Shown here: positions 4,220-5,242 of the stretch, piece by piece
Position numbering within the stretch: the stretch's first letter is position 1
How the letters are laid out: every line of letters begins with the position of its first letter
Assembly: GCA_947629965.1 (NCBI GenBank)
Contig: CANRFS010000094.1
Span: 1-5,242 of the forward strand
DNA: 5,242 bases
Direction of reading: 5' to 3'
DNA from: an uncultured Clostridia bacterium
Lineage (GTDB): Bacteria > Bacillota > Clostridia > TANB77 > CAG-508
The notes under the pieces: generated by a model
Told to the model about the DNA's origin: nothing
Seen by the model: the letters and a program-made list of their open reading frames with translations, nothing else
The model's database searches: none
Position numbers and translations under genes: made by a program

Positions 4220-5242
4220 TTAATCCTCCTTTTCACCTTTTTCTCTTGATATTACTCTTATTGGACTTCCTTCTAATCCAAAATTCGTCCTTATTTGGTT
4301 TACTAAATATCTTTCATAAGAGAAATGAAATAGTGATTTATTATTTACAAAAACTACAAATGTAGGTGGTTTTGTCGAAGCCTGTGTTGCATATAATATT
4401 TTTAGTCTTCTTCCTTTATCTGTAGGTGGTTGCACTACTGCTATTGCCTCATTTATAACTTGATTAAGCATTGATGTAGATACCCTCATGGCATTATTTG
4501 ATGCTACTTTATTTATTAATTCAAATAGTTTATCTACTCTTTGACCTGTTTTTGCTGATATAAATAACATTGGTGCGTAAGTTAAATATCCCAATTTATT
4601 GTATACTTCTTTTTTATAGTTTTCTAATGTACCAGTTGCTTTTTCAACTTCATCCCATTTATTTACTACTATAATAACACCTTTACCTGCCTCATGTGCT
4701 TCTCCTGCAATTTTTGTATCCTGTTCTGTTACTCCTTCCGTTGCATCTATAAGTAATAAACAAACATCAGCTCTTTCTATTGCTAAAAGTGATCTCATTA
4801 TACTATATTTTTCTACCGATTCAGATATTTTATTTTTCTTTCTAATTCCTGCAGTATCTATAAAATTGTATTTACCTTTGTCATTTTCGAAATATGAATC
4901 TATTGCGTCACGAGTAGTTCCAGCAATATCACTTACTATAACTCTATTTTCTCCTAAAATTTTATTTACTAATGATGACTTACCAACATTTGGCTTGCCT
5001 ATTACTGCAACATTTATTATTTCATTATCTTCCTCATTTTCATCTTTTGGAGGAAGTTCTTCATATATTGCATCTAATACATCTCCTATGCCTAAAGCAT
5101 TTGTAGATGACACTGGATACGGCTCTCCAAGTCCTAAATTATAAAATTCATATATGTCATCACTCGTTTTTCCAAAATTATCTGCTTTATTGCATACTAA
5201 TATTATCTTCTTTTTTGATTTTCGAAGCATCAATGCAATTTC
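4220..5242 (-). CDS. der: Ribosome-assembly GTPase Der (EngA), 5' end outside window
   Basis: Essential double-GTPase needed for maturation of the 50S subunit. The frame is open to the right edge, so 340 residues are seen, starting with EIALMLRKS; about 100 residues, including most of the first G domain, are missing. In-frame TTG (5233) and ATG (5230) codons are internal, not starts. Counting from the first visible residue, the first G domain ends with NKAD (18-21) and a G5 region VSSTNALG (44-51), where Ser-Ala is usual. After an acidic linker the second G domain is complete: P-loop GKPNVGKSS (82-90), GTTRD (108-112), DTAG (129-132), NKWD (194-197) and SAK (229-231). The C-terminal KH-like domain (about 253-333) carries QPPTDKGRRLKILYATQ, typical for Der. 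A plsY gene follows 3 nt downstream, a linkage seen in Clostridia. Confidence 0.97.
   Translation of the reverse strand, partial: EIALMLRKSKKKIILVCNKADNFGKTSDDIYEFYNLGLGEPYPVSSTNALGIGDVLDAIYEELPPKDENEEDNEIINVAVIGKPNVGKSSLVNKILGENRVIVSDIAGTTRDAIDSYFENDKGKYNFIDTAGIRKKNKISESVEKYSIMRSLLAIERADVCLLLIDATEGVTEQDTKIAGEAHEAGKGVIIVVNKWDEVEKATGTLENYKKEVYNKLGYLTYAPMLFISAKTGQRVDKLFELINKVASNNAMRVSTSMLNQVINEAIAVVQPPTDKGRRLKILYATQASTKPPTFVVFVNNKSLFHFSYERYLVNQIRTNFGLEGSPIRVISREKGEKED
4225..4230 (-). promoter_or_regulatory. plsY ribosome binding site inside the end of der
   Basis: AGGAGG on the minus strand, 8 nt before the plsY ATG, covering the codons for the final residues of Der. Ribosomes finishing der stop within reach of the plsY start, which supports translational coupling of the two genes. 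Confidence 0.85.

Noticed and set aside
4866..5144. A 92-codon plus-strand frame
   Set aside because: It is antisense to the clearly conserved second G domain of der.
1..5242. CRISPR array, tRNA genes, insertion sequences or phage genes
   Set aside because: No regularly spaced repeats, no tRNA-like T-loop with cloverleaf, and no transposase or phage motif in any of the real reading frames.

Overview
The window is strongly AT-rich bacterial DNA with ordinary low-GC Bacillota features: AGGAGG-type ribosome binding sites, TTGACA/TATAAT-like promoters, short intergenic gaps and genetic code 11. The neighbouring genes der, plsY and gpsA, together with an RNase P RNA that has the type A (ancestral) P6 pseudoknot rather than the Bacillus type B fold, point to Clostridia rather than Bacilli or Mollicutes. 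It is probably a chromosomal segment of a gut-type or uncultured clostridium; the species cannot be named from the sequence.

Layout from left to right. Positions 1-111 are non-coding: a near-perfect AT-rich palindrome at the window edge, a purine tract, and the terminator hairpin of the next gene. Positions 112-454 (minus) are rnpB, the RNase P RNA, with its own well-formed promoter at 462-490. Positions 517-1449 (minus) encode a secreted lipoprotein of unknown function with a Ser/Gly/Glu/Gln-rich spacer. A short divergent promoter region (1450-1566) separates it from a plus-strand gene for a 94-residue protein of unknown function (1567-1851). That gene meets a minus-strand gene for a zinc-ribbon, coiled-coil protein (1854-2318) end to end, with a shared hairpin at the junction. 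The right half is a minus-strand housekeeping block, transcribed right to left: der (GTPase for 50S ribosome assembly, its start beyond the window), plsY and gpsA.

The functional core is gpsA plus plsY. GpsA makes sn-glycerol 3-phosphate from dihydroxyacetone phosphate, and PlsY acylates it with acyl phosphate to give lysophosphatidate, the first steps of membrane phospholipid synthesis. der and plsY are separated by 3 nt and are probably translationally coupled. gpsA follows after a 158-nt gap that holds a long imperfect hairpin and a 47-nt stretch with no C in the transcript.

No mobile gene, CRISPR array, tRNA or defence-type operon is visible. The least explained items are the hairpin between plsY and gpsA, the folded region between gpsA and the zinc-ribbon gene, the palindrome at the left edge, and the two proteins of unknown function. 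I see no convincing new multi-gene system.
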